64,000 bases of DNA from Herbiconiux daphne (GTDB taxonomy: Bacteria > Actinomycetota > Actinomycetes > Actinomycetales > Microbacteriaceae). Below, piece by piece: positions 34,756-44,124 of the stretch; position 1 is the first letter of the stretch; each line of letters begins with the position of its first letter. Both the position numbers and the translations under genes were made by a program. The stretch is taken from positions 558,001 to 622,000 of the forward strand of contig NZ_JANLCJ010000001.1 of the NCBI RefSeq assembly GCF_024979295.1, read 5' to 3'. The notes beneath the pieces were generated by a model. The model had not been told where the DNA came from and did not search any database. It saw nothing but the letters and a program-made list of their open reading frames with translations.

Positions 34756-36399
34756 TCAGGCGGCTTCGAGGGCGTCGGCGTCGACGATGCTGTAGGCGTA
34801 GCCCTGCTCGGCCAGGAACCGCTGCCGGTTCTGGGCGAACTCCTGGTCGACGGTGTCGCGGGCGACGAGGGTGTAGAAGCTCGCCGACAGGCCCGACTCC
34901 TTCGGCCGCAGCAGGCGCCCGAGGCGCTGCGCCTCTTCTTGCCGCGAGCCGAACGACCCGGAGACCTGGATGGCGACGCTCGCCTCGGGCAGGTCGATCG
35001 AGAAGTTCGCCACCTTGCTGACCACGAGGATCTTCTCGTCGCCGTCGCGGAAGGCCTGGAACAGGCGCTCGCGCTCGGCGACCGGCGTCGCGCCTGTGAT
35101 CTGGGGCGCCCCGAGCTCGCGGGAGAGCTCGTCGAGCTGGTCGAGGTATTGACCGATCACCAGGATGCGCTCGCCGCGGTGGCGCTCGATCAGCTGGCGG
35201 GTCGCGTCGAGCTTCGCCGGCGCCGTGGCGGCCAGGCGGTAGCGCTCGTCGTCGGCAGCCGCGGCGTAGGTCATGCGCTCCTGGAACGGCAGGTCGACGC
35301 GCACCTCGAAGCAGTTCGCCGGCGAGATGTACCCCTGCGCCTCGATCTCCTTCCACGGGGCGTCGAACCGCTTCGGCCCGATCAGGCTGAACACGTCGGA
35401 CTCGCGCCCGTCTTCACGCACGAGCGTGGCCGTGAGGCCCAGGCGGCGCCGCGCCTGCAGGTCGGCGGTCAGCTTGAAGACCGGGGCGGGCAGCAGGTGC
35501 ACCTCGTCGTAGACCACGAGCCCCCAGTCGAGGGCGTCGAGCAGCTCGAGGTGGGCGTAGTTGCCCTTTCGCTTCGACGTGAGGATCTGGTAGGTCGCGA
35601 TGGTGACGGGCTTGATCTCTTTGACGAGACCGGAGTATTCGCCGATCTCCTCCTCGGTCAGTGTCGTGCGCTTCAACAGTTCGCTGCGCCACTGGCGCGC
35701 CGAGACGGTGTTGGTCACGAGGATGAGGGTGTTGGTCTTGACGGTCGCCATGGCGCCGGCGCCGACCAAGGTCTTGCCCGCGCCGCACGGCAGCACCACG
35801 ACGCCGGAGCCGTGCTCGAAGAAGTTGTCGACCGCCTTCTGCTGATAGTCGCGCAGATGCCACTCGCTCTCGTCGAGCGCGATCTCGTGCGGGGTTCCGG
35901 GCGTGAACCCGGCCAGGTCGTCGGCCGGCCAGCCGAGCTTGATGAGCTCCTGCTTGAGTTGGCCGCGGGCCCAGGGCTCGATGCTCCAGGTGCCGTCGTC
36001 GAGCCGCGCCGTGAGGAGTGGGGCGACCTTCTTGGCGCGCGTGATTTCGGCGAGCACGGCGGCATCCGTCGATCTCAGCGTCAGCACGCCTTCTGGCTGC
36101 CGTTCGATCACGAGCTTGCCGTAGCGGCCGATGGTCTCGACGATCTCGATGGTGACGGTCTGCGGCACGGCGAACTTCGAGAACCGCTCGAGGGTGGCCA
36201 GGATCTCGTCGGCCGAGTGCCCGGCCGCGCGCGCGTTCCAGAGCCCGAGCCGGGTGATGCGATAGGTGTGGACGTGCTCGGGAGCGCGTTCGAGTTCGGC
36301 GAACACCGCGAGTTCGTGGCGTGCGGATTCGGCTTCCGGGTGGGCGACTTCGAGCAGTACGGTGCGGTCGCTTTGAACGATGAGAGGGCCGTCGGGCAT
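34756..36399 (-). CDS. DNA repair helicase XPB (bacterial, SF2)
   Basis: 547 aa. The N-terminal damage-recognition-like domain covers about residues 1-170. The helicase core has Walker A CGAGKT (205-210), the DEVH box (298-301), LGLTATLVREDGR, the thumb region, VIGQYLDQLDEL, QVSGSFGSRQEEAQRLGRLLRPK (motif VI), and the SFYTLVARDTVDQEFAQNRQRFL ending. It corresponds to the mycobacterial XPB (Rv0861c), a 3'-5' DNA helicase. It lies 27 nt after the next gene, which encodes the partner found beside it in Mycobacterium (Rv0862c). Confidence 0.94.
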   Translation of the reverse strand: MPDGPLIVQSDRTVLLEVAHPEAESARHELAVFAELERAPEHVHTYRITRLGLWNARAAGHSADEILATLERFSKFAVPQTVTIEIVETIGRYGKLVIERQPEGVLTLRSTDAAVLAEITRAKKVAPLLTARLDDGTWSIEPWARGQLKQELIKLGWPADDLAGFTPGTPHEIALDESEWHLRDYQQKAVDNFFEHGSGVVVLPCGAGKTLVGAGAMATVKTNTLILVTNTVSARQWRSELLKRTTLTEEEIGEYSGLVKEIKPVTIATYQILTSKRKGNYAHLELLDALDWGLVVYDEVHLLPAPVFKLTADLQARRRLGLTATLVREDGRESDVFSLIGPKRFDAPWKEIEAQGYISPANCFEVRVDLPFQERMTYAAAADDERYRLAATAPAKLDATRQLIERHRGERILVIGQYLDQLDELSRELGAPQITGATPVAERERLFQAFRDGDEKILVVSKVANFSIDLPEASVAIQVSGSFGSRQEEAQRLGRLLRPKESGLSASFYTLVARDTVDQEFAQNRQRFLAEQGYAYSIVDADALEAA

Positions 36400-36426
36400 A
36401 ACAGACGAGTCTACGGCGACCTGCTG

Positions 36427-38448
36427 TCAGTTGGTCGTGACCTGCAGGATGTTCGCCACGGGCACCGTTCGCTCGACGCCGGCGCGCACGTCGACGCAAC
36501 GAAGGCGGCCGTTCGAGAGACTGAGCGGCGTGACCTCGAGGTGCGTGGTGCTGCCGTCGGGCATGCGCACGTCGACGGTCACCGGTGTGCGGGTGCGCAC
36601 GGCCTTGTCGAGTTGCCGCCCGATCCAGGCCGAGGCGTCATCGGGAGCGGACTGCGCCGACGACGCCCGCAGCCTCAGCACGAGGTCGGCGATGGCCGCA
36701 GGGACTGGCGCGTCGTCGACGACCGGGCGGGAGGGCAGCACGCGGGCCCGGCGCATGACGAGTTCGTCGCCGGAGGCGTCTTCGGCGAGCACGGGGTAGC
36801 GTGCGTCGACGAGCATCCAGTAGACGGCGGCGTAGTCGACCCGGGTCGACAGGGCGCCCTCGCGGTCGCGGCGGAGGCCGAGCGGGTTGAGCGCCTGGTC
36901 AATGGCGATGGCGCGCAGCAGGGTGTCGTCGGCGGTGCGGATCTCGGTGCGCGCGCCGAACGAGGTGGTGTCGGGCGAGAAGGGGCTGGCGGCGGGGTCG
37001 GGTCGGGTGTGGTTGGTGTGGGGGTCGTGGTCGGGACGGGCATGGTCGCCCCCGGTGTCGGGGTCGCCCGTGGCCTGGCCCGGTGCGATGGCGCCGGACG
37101 AGGTCGCGCCGTCGAGTCGACGCACGCGCACGAGGCCGTGGCGCCGGCGGCCCTCGCCGATCAGGTAGTCGACGGCCTGCGGCAGGCCGGTGAGCGAGGT
37201 GCGCGCGAGGAACTCCCTCAGCGACAGCTCGGTCTCGCCCGAGGCCAGTGCCCGGTCGATGCTCTGCTGCGAGATGCGGTAGGCGGATGCGACGCCGCGG
37301 GTCTCGATGTCGGCGAGCAGCCTCAGGCGGGCGTCGACCGAGGGCACCAGGGGGCCTGGGGCGATGACCGAGAGGTCGTGCTGGAGGTAGACCTGATCGA
37401 CCTCCGGCGGGAGTTCGGCCTCGACCGCGGAGGCCGCCTCGGCGGTGTCGGACGGGCCGGCCAGCACGGCGCGGCCGAACACCGTCGATCGCCCGTCGAC
37501 GGCCAGACCGAGGAGTTCGCCCACCGTGTCGACGTGGCCGAGGGCGGCGCGCATCGCGGGGTCGGCGGCCGGGAATTTCGCGGCGAAGCTCGTGCGAAGG
37601 CGCGACCCGCCCGACCAGTCGGGGGCCCCGGCGGCGAGCACGCGCTGCACCGGCTCGGGGAGTGCGTGCAGCCACGCGCGCGCCAACTCGAGCCAGCGCT
37701 CGCCGCTCGGCAGCAGGCTCCAGGCGTCGGCGGTGGTGGTCGAGAGCAGGTTGTCGGCCTCGACGGCGACGAGGCCGGCCGCCACCGCGATGTCGATCAG
37801 GTCGGTGACCACGGCCGGCTCGACGCCGAGCAGAGCGGCGAGTCGCTTGTCGTCGGTGGCCGAGACGCCGCCGCGGGCACGGATGCGCACGGGGGCGGAG
37901 CGCAACTGCTGGCCGAGCTCCGAGATGGCGGTGAGGGCGGTGAAGGCGCGCTCGCTCGCCAGGGCGCGGTCGCTCGGCGCGGTGGCGGAGGGGATGGGTA
38001 CCCCGCCAGCGGGTCGTTCGGCGGCGGGTCCGGCGGGCCCGGCGGGGTCAATAGGCTCGGCGTCGGCGTCGGCGTCGGCGTCGGTGCTCGCGGGGGCGCC
38101 GGGGGCGTCCGCGTCCGAGTCGGCTCGGGCGAGCACTGCAGCCGCGGCGTCTTCAACCGCAGCGTAGGCGCGGATGCCGCCTGGCGCATCCGGAACCGCA
38201 TGGGCCAGACCGAGCTCGACCATCGGCGTCGGGTCGGCGGGCGTCGAGCCCTCGGCCAGCGCTTCGATCGTCGCCCGATCGAGCGAGCGCAGCGCGAGCC
38301 GCACCGAGACCGGGTCGAGCAGGGCGTCGGCCAGGTCGAAGAAATCGCGCACCTCTCTCGTCGCGACCTGCCGGGTCACCAGGAGTGCGGTTAGCGCGTC
38401 GTCATCCAGGGCGCTGAGCCGCCGGGCGAGCGTGAGCGAATCGCTCAT
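36427..38448 (-). CDS. Helicase-associated-domain protein, XPB partner
   Basis: 673 aa. The helicase-associated (XPB/Ssl2 N-terminal-like) domain is in the C-terminal half, with LRAIAIDQALNPLGLRRDREGALSTRVDYAAVYWMLVDARYPVLA. The N-terminal half has winged-helix-like segments (ELGLAHAVPDAPGGIRAY, LAALLGVEPAVVTDLIDIAVAAGLV). A disordered Asp/Ala/Pro-rich linker contains a run of DADADADAE and later HxRPDxD repeats near residues 465-500. It probably works with XPB, which is the next gene. The ATG overlaps the preceding small gene's stop (ATGA). Confidence 0.85.
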   Translation of the reverse strand: MSDSLTLARRLSALDDDALTALLVTRQVATREVRDFFDLADALLDPVSVRLALRSLDRATIEALAEGSTPADPTPMVELGLAHAVPDAPGGIRAYAAVEDAAAAVLARADSDADAPGAPASTDADADADAEPIDPAGPAGPAAERPAGGVPIPSATAPSDRALASERAFTALTAISELGQQLRSAPVRIRARGGVSATDDKRLAALLGVEPAVVTDLIDIAVAAGLVAVEADNLLSTTTADAWSLLPSGERWLELARAWLHALPEPVQRVLAAGAPDWSGGSRLRTSFAAKFPAADPAMRAALGHVDTVGELLGLAVDGRSTVFGRAVLAGPSDTAEAASAVEAELPPEVDQVYLQHDLSVIAPGPLVPSVDARLRLLADIETRGVASAYRISQQSIDRALASGETELSLREFLARTSLTGLPQAVDYLIGEGRRRHGLVRVRRLDGATSSGAIAPGQATGDPDTGGDHARPDHDPHTNHTRPDPAASPFSPDTTSFGARTEIRTADDTLLRAIAIDQALNPLGLRRDREGALSTRVDYAAVYWMLVDARYPVLAEDASGDELVMRRARVLPSRPVVDDAPVPAAIADLVLRLRASSAQSAPDDASAWIGRQLDKAVRTRTPVTVDVRMPDGSTTHLEVTPLSLSNGRLRCVDVRAGVERTVPVANILQVTTN

Positions 38449-38708
38449 CGACTCCCGCGAGCGTCGCGCGCCCGGCGGCGCATGCTGAGAACGAGGAGGA
38501 TGAGCATCAGCACGAAGCCGATCGGCAGGCCGATGACGGGCAGCAGGGCGATCGTCGTCCAGAGCGAGTTGCCCGAGAGGTCGATCGAGGCGGCACCGGC
38601 GATCAGCACGGCGATGATGGCGAGCACCGACAACCCCAGCACCGTCACGACGGCGAACGTCAGTGAACGCTCGATGCGGCTGGCAGGGGTCTGCTCGGTA
38701 TCACTCAC
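38445..38708 (-). CDS. Small membrane protein in front of the XPB partner
   Basis: 87 aa from a GTG at 38708 (MSDTEQTPASRIERSL), with a longer GTG start at 38726 possible. Two hydrophobic helices: VVTVLGLSVLAIIAVLIAG and TTIALLPVIGLPIGFVLMLILLVL, ending in a basic tail (SMRRRARDARGSR). The stop overlaps the start of the helicase-partner gene by 3 nt, so the three minus-strand genes form an operon. I recognise no family; a link to DNA repair is only positional. Confidence 0.7.
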   Translation of the reverse strand: MSDTEQTPASRIERSLTFAVVTVLGLSVLAIIAVLIAGAASIDLSGNSLWTTIALLPVIGLPIGFVLMLILLVLSMRRRARDARGSR

Positions 38709-38785
38709 GACACTAAGGATACGCACCGGTAGGCTAGTAGGTGGCCCCGAGCGGTATTCGGGCCGATTACACGAGGAGATCCACG

Positions 38786-39166
38786 ATGCCTACCGGCAAG
38801 GTCAAGTTCTACGACGACGAGAAGGGCTTCGGCTTCATCAGTTCCGATGACGGTCAAGAAGTCTTTTTGCACGCGTCAGCCCTGCCTGCCGGAGCATCGG
38901 TGAAGAGCGGCACGAAGCTCGAGTTCGGCATCGCCGACGGCAAGCGTGGCGCGCAGGCGCTCTCGGTGCGCATTCTCGAGGCTCCGCCGAGCCTGCAGAA
39001 GCTCGCCCGCAAGCCGGCCGACGACATGGCCGTGATCGTCGAAGACCTGGTGAAGGTTCTCGACTCGATCGGCGCCAACCTGAAGCGCGGCCGCTACCCC
39101 GACAACGCGCACAGCCGCAAGATCGCCGCTCTGCTCCGCAAGGTCGCAGACGAGCTGGACGCCTAG
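38786..39166 (+). CDS. Cold-shock-domain protein with helical C-terminal extension
   Basis: 126 aa from ATG 38786, preceded by ACGAGGAGAT. A cold-shock domain fills residues 1-65 (MPTGKVKFYDDEKGFGFISS, QEVFLHASAL). It is followed by an extension of about 60 residues (LARKPADDMAVIVEDLVKVLDSIGANLKRG) that is predicted helical. The family is typical of actinobacteria (mycobacterial CspB, Rv0871) and differs from the short CspA near 28.7 kb. The next gene's GTG overlaps its stop codon (TAGTG). Confidence 0.9.
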   Translation: MPTGKVKFYDDEKGFGFISSDDGQEVFLHASALPAGASVKSGTKLEFGIADGKRGAQALSVRILEAPPSLQKLARKPADDMAVIVEDLVKVLDSIGANLKRGRYPDNAHSRKIAALLRKVADELDA

Positions 39167-40542
39167 TGTCCACAGACGAACCCGGCGAGGGCGCCACTCC
39201 GGCCGAGTCGCCGGAGCTCGCGCGGGCCGCGGATGCGGGGCCGGGCGAGAGGGACTCCGCTGACGCGGGTGTTGCCGGCGGCGAGTCGTCGAGCGATGGC
39301 GACGCGTCCGCGTCGAGCGACGGAGTCGAGCCGGATGCTGTGTCCGACGCGGATGACGCCGTCGGCGAGAGCGCGGCTGTCGAGGCCGAGGACCAGGCGT
39401 CGAGCGACGGCGACGCGGATGCGCTGACCGAGGCCGGTGCCGCTGCGGATGCGTCGAGTGACGCAATCGGATGGGATGCCGTGTCTGATGCGGATGCCGT
39501 AGCCGGTTCCGGTGCGGTTGTCGACGGGAACGCGGCGGTCGAGGTGGACGTGGTCGAGATCGATGTGGTCCAGATCGAGACGGTTGACGGTGCTGTCGAG
39601 ATCGACTCGCTTGTCGAGGTTGTCGAGGTCGTTGTCGACGCCGGCGGCGCTGACGGGGACGAGGCCGGCGAGTCGGACGGGATTGTCGCCGGGATAACGG
39701 TCGTCGATGTCGAGGCTGAGCCGAACGAAGAAGATGTCACCGAAGCCGGTGTTGACGCCGTCGATGAGGTCGAGGGGTTCGCTGACGGCCGAGAAGAGCC
39801 TGACGTCGTCGTGGAGGAGAAGCCGGAGCCTCAGACCGATCAGGTGCTGCTGGCGTCGGTCGACCTGGCGCGCTCGGCCCTGCTCGAGATCACGCCGGCG
39901 ATGACCATCGGGCCCCCGGTCGGATCGATCGCCGAAGACGACCACGTGCTCAGCCTGATGTTCGAGTCGAGGCTGGCCGGGTATCCGGGTTGGCATTGGA
40001 CCGTGACGCTCTCGCGCATCGACGAGAACTCGGAGCCCACCGTGCTCGAGGTCGAGATGCTACCCGGCGCCGACGCGCTGATCGCGCCCGACTGGGTGCC
40101 GTGGTCGGAGCGCCTGGCCGAATACACGCTGGCGCAAGAACTCGCGGCTGCCATCGCCGCCGATTCGCACGACGATGACGACGACGACGACGAACTCGAC
40201 GAGGAGGATCTGGACGAGTCGGATGACGACGAGTCCGACGACGACCTCGACGACGGCGACGTCGACGGAGACGTGCTCGACGACCGCGCCGAATTCGATC
40301 TCGACGACCACGTTCTCGACGACGACGAGCTCGCCGACGCGGCCGACGATGACGATGACGAGTCCGACGACGATGACGAGTCCGACGACGATGACGAGTC
40401 CGACGACGATGACGAGTCCGACGACGAGTCCGACGACGACGACGATGACGATGAGTCCGACGGGTCTGACGAAGACGAATTCGGCGACGACGAGGGCGAC
40501 GACTTCGATCCGCACGCGGAAGGGCCAGCCTCCGGGCGGTGA
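39166..40542 (+). CDS. DUF3027 protein with extreme acidic flanks
   Basis: 458 aa from GTG 39166. The conserved DUF3027 core lies at about residues 215-330: VDLARSALLEITPAMTIGPP, LMFESRLAGYPGWHWTVTLSRID and APDWVPWSERL. Before it is a region of about 210 residues made mostly of D, E, A, V, S and G. After it is a tail of about 120 residues that is nearly all D, E and S, with repeats of DDDDES encoded by a GACGAGTCCGACGACGAT-type tandem. In Mycobacterium the homolog Rv0883c sits next to serC, as here. Acidic tails suggest competition with nucleic acid or binding of basic partners; function is unknown. Confidence 0.85.
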   Translation: MSTDEPGEGATPAESPELARAADAGPGERDSADAGVAGGESSSDGDASASSDGVEPDAVSDADDAVGESAAVEAEDQASSDGDADALTEAGAAADASSDAIGWDAVSDADAVAGSGAVVDGNAAVEVDVVEIDVVQIETVDGAVEIDSLVEVVEVVVDAGGADGDEAGESDGIVAGITVVDVEAEPNEEDVTEAGVDAVDEVEGFADGREEPDVVVEEKPEPQTDQVLLASVDLARSALLEITPAMTIGPPVGSIAEDDHVLSLMFESRLAGYPGWHWTVTLSRIDENSEPTVLEVEMLPGADALIAPDWVPWSERLAEYTLAQELAAAIAADSHDDDDDDDELDEEDLDESDDDESDDDLDDGDVDGDVLDDRAEFDLDDHVLDDDELADAADDDDDESDDDDESDDDDESDDDDESDDESDDDDDDDESDGSDEDEFGDDEGDDFDPHAEGPASGR

Positions 40543-40550
40543 CCTGACCG

Positions 40551-40616
40551 AAAAAGCTGCAAATAACGAGGACCGACGCCGTATACGACGTCGGTCCTCG
40601 TTATTTGCAGCTTTTT
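40551..40616. terminator. Long hairpin between the DUF3027 and serC genes
   Basis: Two perfect 28-bp arms (40551-40578 and 40589-40616) flank a 10-nt loop. The ends are AAAAAGC and GCTTTTT, so a T-run is available in both directions. The genes on each side converge here, so it can end both transcripts. The stem is much longer than a normal terminator. Confidence 0.88.
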
Positions 40617-40636
40617 GAGCGCGCCCGCGGCGGCGT

Positions 40637-41824
<1,188 letters not shown>

Positions 41825-41846
41825 TCACAGGGCATAGGAGCATTCA

Positions 41847-42539
41847 TTGGCAGATCTCATCGACACCACCGAGATGTATCTCCGCACCATCCTCGAGCTC
41901 GAGGAGGAGAACATCAATCCTCTGCGTGCCCGCATCTCGGAGCGGCTCGGCCACTCGGGCCCCACCGTGTCGCAGACCGTCGGCCGCATGGAACGTGACG
42001 GACTCGTGGTGGTCTCGGTCGATCGTCACCTCGAACTCACCGAGGTCGGCCGCCGCAAGGCCATCTCGGTCATGCGCAAGCACCGCCTCGCCGAGCGCCT
42101 GCTGAGCGACGTCATCGGCCTCGAGTGGGAGCTCGTGCACGACGAGGCATGCCGCTGGGAGCATGTGATGAGCGAGCAGGTCGAGCGCCGCATCCTCGAC
42201 ATGCTCGACCACCCGACCGAGTCGCCCTACGGCAACCCGATCCCCGGCCTCGACGCGTTCGGCGACGCCGCCGCCATCCCATTCACCAAGGGCGTGGTCA
42301 ACATCGTCACGCTGGTGCACGGCGCCGTGGGTCCGCAGACGAAGACCATCCGCCGCCTCGGCGAGCCCGCCCAGGTCGACCCCGAACTCCTGCTGCAGCT
42401 GAAGCAGGCGGGCATCGTCCCGGGCAACGCGGCCGCCTTCTCGCCGGCCGGCTCCTACGTTCTAGTCGAGGTTGAGGGTTTCGGCGAAGGTCTCGAACTG
42501 CCCAACGAGGTCGCAAGCCATATATTCGTTGGTATCTAA
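41847..42539 (+). CDS. DtxR/IdeR-family metal-dependent regulator
   Basis: 230 aa from TTG 41847. N-terminal winged helix: DTTEMYLRTILELEEENI, ARISERLGHSGPTVSQTVGRMERDGLV. The dimerisation and metal domain has MRKHRLAERLL and LVHDEACRWEHVMSE, giving the His, Cys, Glu and His ligands expected for DtxR (equivalents of His79, His98, Cys102, Glu105, His106). The C-terminal SH3-like FeoA domain starts near residue 150. It represses iron-uptake genes when Fe(II) is present. A sequence resembling a DtxR box lies at 41814-41832 in its own promoter. A Mn-type MntR role is possible but the Cys favours iron. Confidence 0.9.
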   Translation: MADLIDTTEMYLRTILELEEENINPLRARISERLGHSGPTVSQTVGRMERDGLVVVSVDRHLELTEVGRRKAISVMRKHRLAERLLSDVIGLEWELVHDEACRWEHVMSEQVERRILDMLDHPTESPYGNPIPGLDAFGDAAAIPFTKGVVNIVTLVHGAVGPQTKTIRRLGEPAQVDPELLLQLKQAGIVPGNAAAFSPAGSYVLVEVEGFGEGLELPNEVASHIFVGI

Positions 42540-42763
42540 ATGCGGATGCCGACGCGGGCGTTACAGAATTGTTAACAAAGGCCGGTGTCGAAGTGACAAA
42601 GCCCGTTCCCTCCCGTATTCTCTAACGAGTTCGTCGACCACCTGACGGTCGTGAACGCGGGCCAAGACACCTCGATTCCCGTCTCTTGGTCACTGACTAC
42701 GCACGCAATTCGGTGTGGACGGGAGCAGTACCCTAGCTGCGAGAGGTGCCGGAGGATTTAATT
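42540..42763 (+). promoter_or_regulatory. Long leader and promoter of the NlpC/P60 gene
   Basis: A gene-free stretch of 224 bp. A -10-like TATTCT occurs near 42618, which would leave a leader of about 135 nt. It contains two plausible stems: CGACC/GGTCG around 42637-42654, and GGCCAAGA/TCTTGGTC around 42660-42691. The last 14 nt carry GGAGGA before the TTG start. It is not recognisably a known riboswitch. Confidence 0.4.
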
Positions 42764-43780
42764 TTGGCCCCATATGGTGAGTCGCCCGATTCTGGACGAA
42801 ACCCCGAAAACCCGAATAGACCCGAGACACCCCTAGCAGCATCCGAAGCTCAGCCTCTGTCGCGCCGTGAGTGGCGCGAACGCGAGGCTCGTGCCGCAGA
42901 AGCCGCCGCGGGCCGCGTCGAGGATGTCGCGACCGAGACGACCGCCGGCACCGGCAAAGAGTTGGCGCTCGTCGCGCCGGTCATCGCCGAGGCCCCGCCC
43001 GCAGCGAAGGCGCTCGAGATCGTGGTGCCCGCGTCGGCGCCCGCTCGCCGCCTTCCGGCCGTGCGGATGCCCCGCTTCAAGAAGCCCACGAAGAAGGGTG
43101 CGGTCAGCGCGGTCGTCATGACCTTCGCAGCCGGTCTCATCGCCACCATGGCGCTTCCGGCATACGCCTTCGGCGGCGGCGGCAACTTCGACAGCACCGT
43201 CGCGACCGAGACGTCGCTGAGCGGAGCGCAGACGCTCGAGGTTCCCGACGCCTCTGCCGCCCTGGCGGTCAGCCGCGACAACTACAAGGCCCCCACGAGC
43301 GAAGAGCTCGCCGCCGCGCGCGAAGCGGCCGCAGCCGCCGTCGCGGCCACCGAGGCCGCCAACGCCGCCGCGAGTGCGGCTGCCGCGAAGAGCGCCACCG
43401 CCACGTCGGGCGCCTTCACGGTGAACCCGCCGTCGGGCTCCTACAGCGGTGCCGCCGTGGTGGCGTTCGCCGAGCAGTTCGTCGGCGTCGTGCCCTACGG
43501 CAGCGGCGCAAGCCCCGACACCAGCTTCGGCTGCGACGGTCTCACGCAGTACGTCTTCGGCGCGTTCGGCATCTACCTGCCGCGCACGGTGAGCAACCAG
43601 GCGGCCATGGGCATCCCGATCGCTCCGGAAGACGCGCAGGCCGGTGACCTGATGATCTACCCGATCGGCCACGTGGGCATCTACGACGGCAACGGCGGCA
43701 TGATCGACTCGCCCGACTGGGGCCGCTATGTCGAGCACCGCCCGGTCTGGGGCAGCTACTACTTCGTCAGGATCGTGTAG
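42764..43780 (+). CDS. Secreted NlpC/P60 (C40) peptidase
   Basis: 338 aa from the TTG at 42764; GGAGGA lies 8 nt before it, which decides this start over the in-frame GTG at 42746. A basic/acidic cytoplasmic region of about 110 residues precedes one hydrophobic segment (AVVMTFAAGLIATMALPAYAF), an unusually late signal-anchor. Then come an Ala-rich helical linker (EELAAAREAAAAAVAATEAAN) and the C40 domain: catalytic Cys near residue 257 in FGCDGLTQYV, His near 303 in YPIGHVGIYDG. It should cleave peptidoglycan stem peptides. The N-terminal extension suggests delayed or membrane-held export. Confidence 0.88.
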   Translation: MAPYGESPDSGRNPENPNRPETPLAASEAQPLSRREWREREARAAEAAAGRVEDVATETTAGTGKELALVAPVIAEAPPAAKALEIVVPASAPARRLPAVRMPRFKKPTKKGAVSAVVMTFAAGLIATMALPAYAFGGGGNFDSTVATETSLSGAQTLEVPDASAALAVSRDNYKAPTSEELAAAREAAAAAVAATEAANAAASAAAAKSATATSGAFTVNPPSGSYSGAAVVAFAEQFVGVVPYGSGASPDTSFGCDGLTQYVFGAFGIYLPRTVSNQAAMGIPIAPEDAQAGDLMIYPIGHVGIYDGNGGMIDSPDWGRYVEHRPVWGSYYFVRIV

Positions 43781-43824
43781 CCGCATCCTCCCGCGGAGTG
43801 TAAACACTTCGTTACCGACTCATG

Positions 43825-43860
43825 AAACGGCGTGCCACGAATTTGTGGCACGCCGTTTGT
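43825..43860 (+). terminator. Terminator after the NlpC/P60 gene
   Basis: AAACGGCGTGCCAC and GTGGCACGCCGTTT form a perfect 14-bp stem with a 6-nt loop, ending TTTGT. It insulates the next transcription unit. Confidence 0.88.
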
Positions 43861-43864
43861 GTCG

Positions 43865-44040
43865 TACTCTGGGGCTCTGATCGACCTCGAGATCTGGAGA
43901 GCCTGATGTCACAGGGTAGGAGCATCCGCACCACGGATAGCCTTCTGCTGCTCGTGCGCAGGCACACGAGTGGACTGAGTCAGAGCCAGATAGCTGGTTC
44001 TGCATGCAAGGCGCTGTCATTGTGACGGCGCCTTTTTTGT
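43865..44040 (+). ncRNA. Candidate structured small RNA (about 160 nt), unknown family
   Basis: A -35/-10-like pair (TTGTGG at 43843, TACTCT at 43865, 16-nt spacer) precedes a gene-free stretch with ordered inverted repeats. GGCTCTGA (43873-43880) pairs with TCAGAGCC (43980-43987). Inside it, ATCCG/CGGAT (43924-43938) and CTCGTG/CACGAG (43951-43970) form two hairpins. The transcript then ends at a strong intrinsic terminator (12-bp stem 44008-44034, loop TTG, six Ts). No ribosome binding site or conserved peptide is seen in it. The NlpC terminator just upstream shows it is a separate unit. The alternative is an attenuated leader of the HNH gene that begins 85 nt later. Confidence 0.55.
44008..44039 (+). 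terminator. Strong intrinsic terminator ending the candidate RNA
   Basis: A 12-bp stem (AAGGCGCTGTCA with TGACGGCGCCTT, one T-G pair), a 3-nt loop and a run of six Ts. This is the best T-run terminator in the window, and no coding region precedes it. Confidence 0.92.
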
Positions 44041-44124
44041 TGTCTGCTCGTCTCCCGGCGGCGTCGTCGACATGTGAGTCATCGAACACCTGGAAGCCGT
44101 CCAGGTCTCTTCGAAAGGGAGAGC

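Noticed and set aside
38046..38095. Phase-variable simple repeat in the helicase-partner gene
   Set aside because: The repeats at 38.05 kb and 50.65 kb have periods of 6 bp, so changes in number keep the frame; an on-off switch is not expected.
34714..38394. A 1226-codon open frame on the plus strand over the XPB region
   Set aside because: It is antisense to two recognisable genes (XPB and its partner); the translation is arginine/glycine/valine-rich without domains, as expected for a high-GC shadow frame.
42600..42763. c-di-AMP (ydaO-type) riboswitch before the NlpC gene
   Set aside because: The family's conserved blocks (GGGGGACC, GGGGUGAAUC and GACAGCUAACCUCG-like) are absent; only the genomic context fits.
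43865..44040. 6C RNA, tmRNA or T-box leader
   Set aside because: No paired C-rich loops, no tRNA-like ends with a coding tag, and no T-box GGUGG-type antiterminator are visible.
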